This document shows positions 5,260-5,929 of a stretch of DNA of 5,929 nucleotides, in pieces. Positions within the stretch are counted from its first letter, which is position 1; each line of letters starts with the position of its first letter. The translations under genes and the position numbers were made by a program. Source of the stretch: an uncultured Thiomonas sp. (lineage in GTDB: Bacteria > Pseudomonadota > Gammaproteobacteria > Burkholderiales > Burkholderiaceae_C); assembly GCA_937927695.1 (NCBI GenBank), contig CALBRU010000046.1:1-5929 (forward strand). The letters run 5' to 3'. The notes below the pieces were generated by a model, which was not told the origin of the DNA, ran no database searches, and saw nothing but the letters and a program-made list of their open reading frames with translations.

Positions 5260-5641
5260 GGCGGGCTTGATGCAAATGTGGAAGCAGCGCGCGGCGCGCC
5301 GTCTGGGGCAGTCGGCAGAAGCGCAGGCCTGCGCCGAGTTGCAGGCCCGCGGCTTGCGGCTGGTCGAGCGCAATTATCGGGTGCGGGGCGGCGAGATCGA
5401 CCTGATCATGCGCGCGGCGGATGGCACGCTGGTCTTTGTCGAGGTGCGCGCCCGCAGCAACGCGGCGGCGTATGGCGGGGCGGCGGGCAGTGTCGATGCG
5501 CGCAAACGCCGCCGTATTGTGCTGGCCGCGCGTCACTATCTGGCGCGTCTGGCCGAGGAGCCGACGTGCCGTTTCGATGTGGTTGCGCTGGAAGCGGGCA
5601 AGCTGGAGTGGCTGCCTGGCGCGTTTTCGGCAGAAGAATGA
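5258..5641 (+). CDS. yraN: YraN/UPF0102 family nuclease-like protein
   Basis: This encodes 127 aa (E. coli YraN: 131 aa) and belongs to the UPF0102 family, whose fold is that of PD-(D/E)xK endonucleases and Holliday-junction resolvases. The signature is present in order: GQSAEAQACAELQARGL (17-33) with Glu21; NYRVRGGEIDLI (39-50) with E46 and D48 as likely metal ligands; and VFVEVRARS (59-67), where EVR replaces the more common EVK. A basic run KRRRI (83-87) follows the variable loop, and FDVVAL (106-111) ends the core. Biochemical function is not settled for the family; DNA processing is inferred from the fold. The start at 5258 is set by the GGAGG at 5244-5248; ATGs at 5270 and 5276 are alternatives. 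The gene follows divergent rsmI with overlapping start codons and precedes a SIS-domain gene after 79 bases, the same neighbours as in enterobacteria except for lpoA. Confidence 0.9.
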   Translation: MAGLMQMWKQRAARRLGQSAEAQACAELQARGLRLVERNYRVRGGEIDLIMRAADGTLVFVEVRARSNAAAYGGAAGSVDARKRRRIVLAARHYLARLAEEPTCRFDVVALEAGKLEWLPGAFSAEE

Positions 5642-5720
5642 CGACGCAGGCATGACAACACGCAGGCCGCACAGGCACTCGACCCCGACTAACATCGCCC
5701 TTTTGTCTCATCGTCACATC
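5642..5720 (+). other. 79-base gap between yraN and the SIS-domain gene
   Basis: No hairpin or T-tract terminator is seen, so read-through from yraN into the SIS gene is likely. There is a loose triple repeat of CGCAGGC (5645-5651, 5661-5667) and GCACAGGC (5669-5676). TAACAT at 5689-5694 resembles a -10 element, but no -35 hexamer is present at a suitable distance. Confidence 0.4.
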
Positions 5721-5929
5721 ATGCTAGAGCAGCGTATCCAGCAGCATTTTTTCGACAGCGCCGATCTGAAATACCAGGCGGCCGAGTCGCTGACCGGGCC
5801 GATCGCGCGTGCGGTGGATGTGCTGGCGACCGCAGTGTCCAACGGACACAAGATTCTGATCTGCGGCAACGGCGGTTCTGCGGCCGACAGCCAACACCTG
5901 GCGGCGGAACTGGTCGGCCGCTTCGAGCG
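5721..5929 (+). CDS. SIS-domain protein, GmhA/DiaA type (5' part, cut by window end)
   Basis: Sixty-nine codons are visible before the window ends; full-length relatives are about 190-200 aa. The N-terminus, opening MLEQRIQQHFFDSADL, is an amphipathic helical stretch as in E. coli DiaA. The SIS sugar-phosphate-binding loop follows: ILICGNGGSAADSQH (45-59), then LAAELVGRFE (60-69). GmhA makes D-glycero-D-manno-heptose 7-phosphate from sedoheptulose 7-phosphate for the LPS core; DiaA instead binds DnaA and promotes timely replication initiation. Position after yraN matches diaA in enterobacteria. However, E63 aligns with the catalytic Glu65 of E. coli GmhA, where E. coli DiaA has Ser, and GNGGS is the GmhA form of the loop (GNGTS in E. 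coli DiaA). I therefore give no symbol. The ATG at 5721 matches the family N-terminus although no Shine-Dalgarno precedes it. Confidence 0.88.
   Translation, partial: MLEQRIQQHFFDSADLKYQAAESLTGPIARAVDVLATAVSNGHKILICGNGGSAADSQHLAAELVGRFE

Noticed and set aside
4586..5695. 369-codon minus-strand frame overlapping rsmI and yraN
   Set aside because: It overlaps rsmI in another frame on the same strand and is antisense to yraN; its composition is low-complexity Arg/Ala/Gly. Both overlapped genes have clear family motifs.
1..5929. Defence island, toxin-antitoxin, mobile element or new multi-gene system
   Set aside because: Every substantial gene fits a known family, gene order at the right is conserved housekeeping, and no transposase, integrase, terminal repeat, CRISPR repeat or paired small-gene module was seen.

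Overview
The window looks like ordinary chromosome from a GC-rich Gram-negative proteobacterium, most likely a betaproteobacterium (Burkholderiales type, possibly close to Thiomonas). This placement rests on the high GC content, the codon choice and the rsmI / yraN / SIS-domain gene order, and not on a marker gene. There is no tRNA, rRNA, CRISPR array, insertion sequence or phage gene, and no clear sign of a new defence or mobile system.

Layout, left to right. Positions 1-304 hold no convincing gene. They contain a perfect DnaA box, a near-match box overlapping a small hairpin, a strong 17-bp hairpin with a nearby T-tract on the minus strand, and a 14-bp tandem repeat. Two minus-strand genes follow: a small exported GlcG/HbpS-family (haem-binding-like) protein at 305-802 and an exported SGNH/GDSL hydrolase related to the PAF-acetylhydrolase Ib family at 901-1728. 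A 363-base gap (1729-2091) grades into an AT-rich stretch with operator-like repeats and a possible 45-codon remnant ORF. It leads into a plus-strand 752-aa membrane diguanylate cyclase (MASE1-PAS-PAS-GGDEF, 2092-4350), whose active site and product-inhibition site are both intact.

Convergent to it is rsmI (4378-5259, minus), the 16S rRNA 2'-O-ribose C1402 methyltransferase. Its ATG overlaps the ATG of the divergent gene yraN (5258-5641, plus). After yraN comes the 5' end of a SIS-domain gene of the GmhA/DiaA type (5721 to the window edge). This rsmI <- -> yraN - SIS block matches the enterobacterial rsmI <- -> lpoA-yraN-diaA order, minus lpoA, and is conserved housekeeping sequence.

The left half is accessory in character: two exported proteins and a membrane-bound c-di-GMP synthase that probably senses an unknown signal. 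The right half is core: ribosome modification, a nuclease-like protein of unknown role, and a sugar-phosphate isomerase or replication-initiation regulator. The points most worth a second look are the shared rsmI/yraN start codons, the loss of the usual catalytic Asp in the SGNH hydrolase, the GmhA-versus-DiaA ambiguity of the last gene, and the repeats upstream of the diguanylate cyclase.
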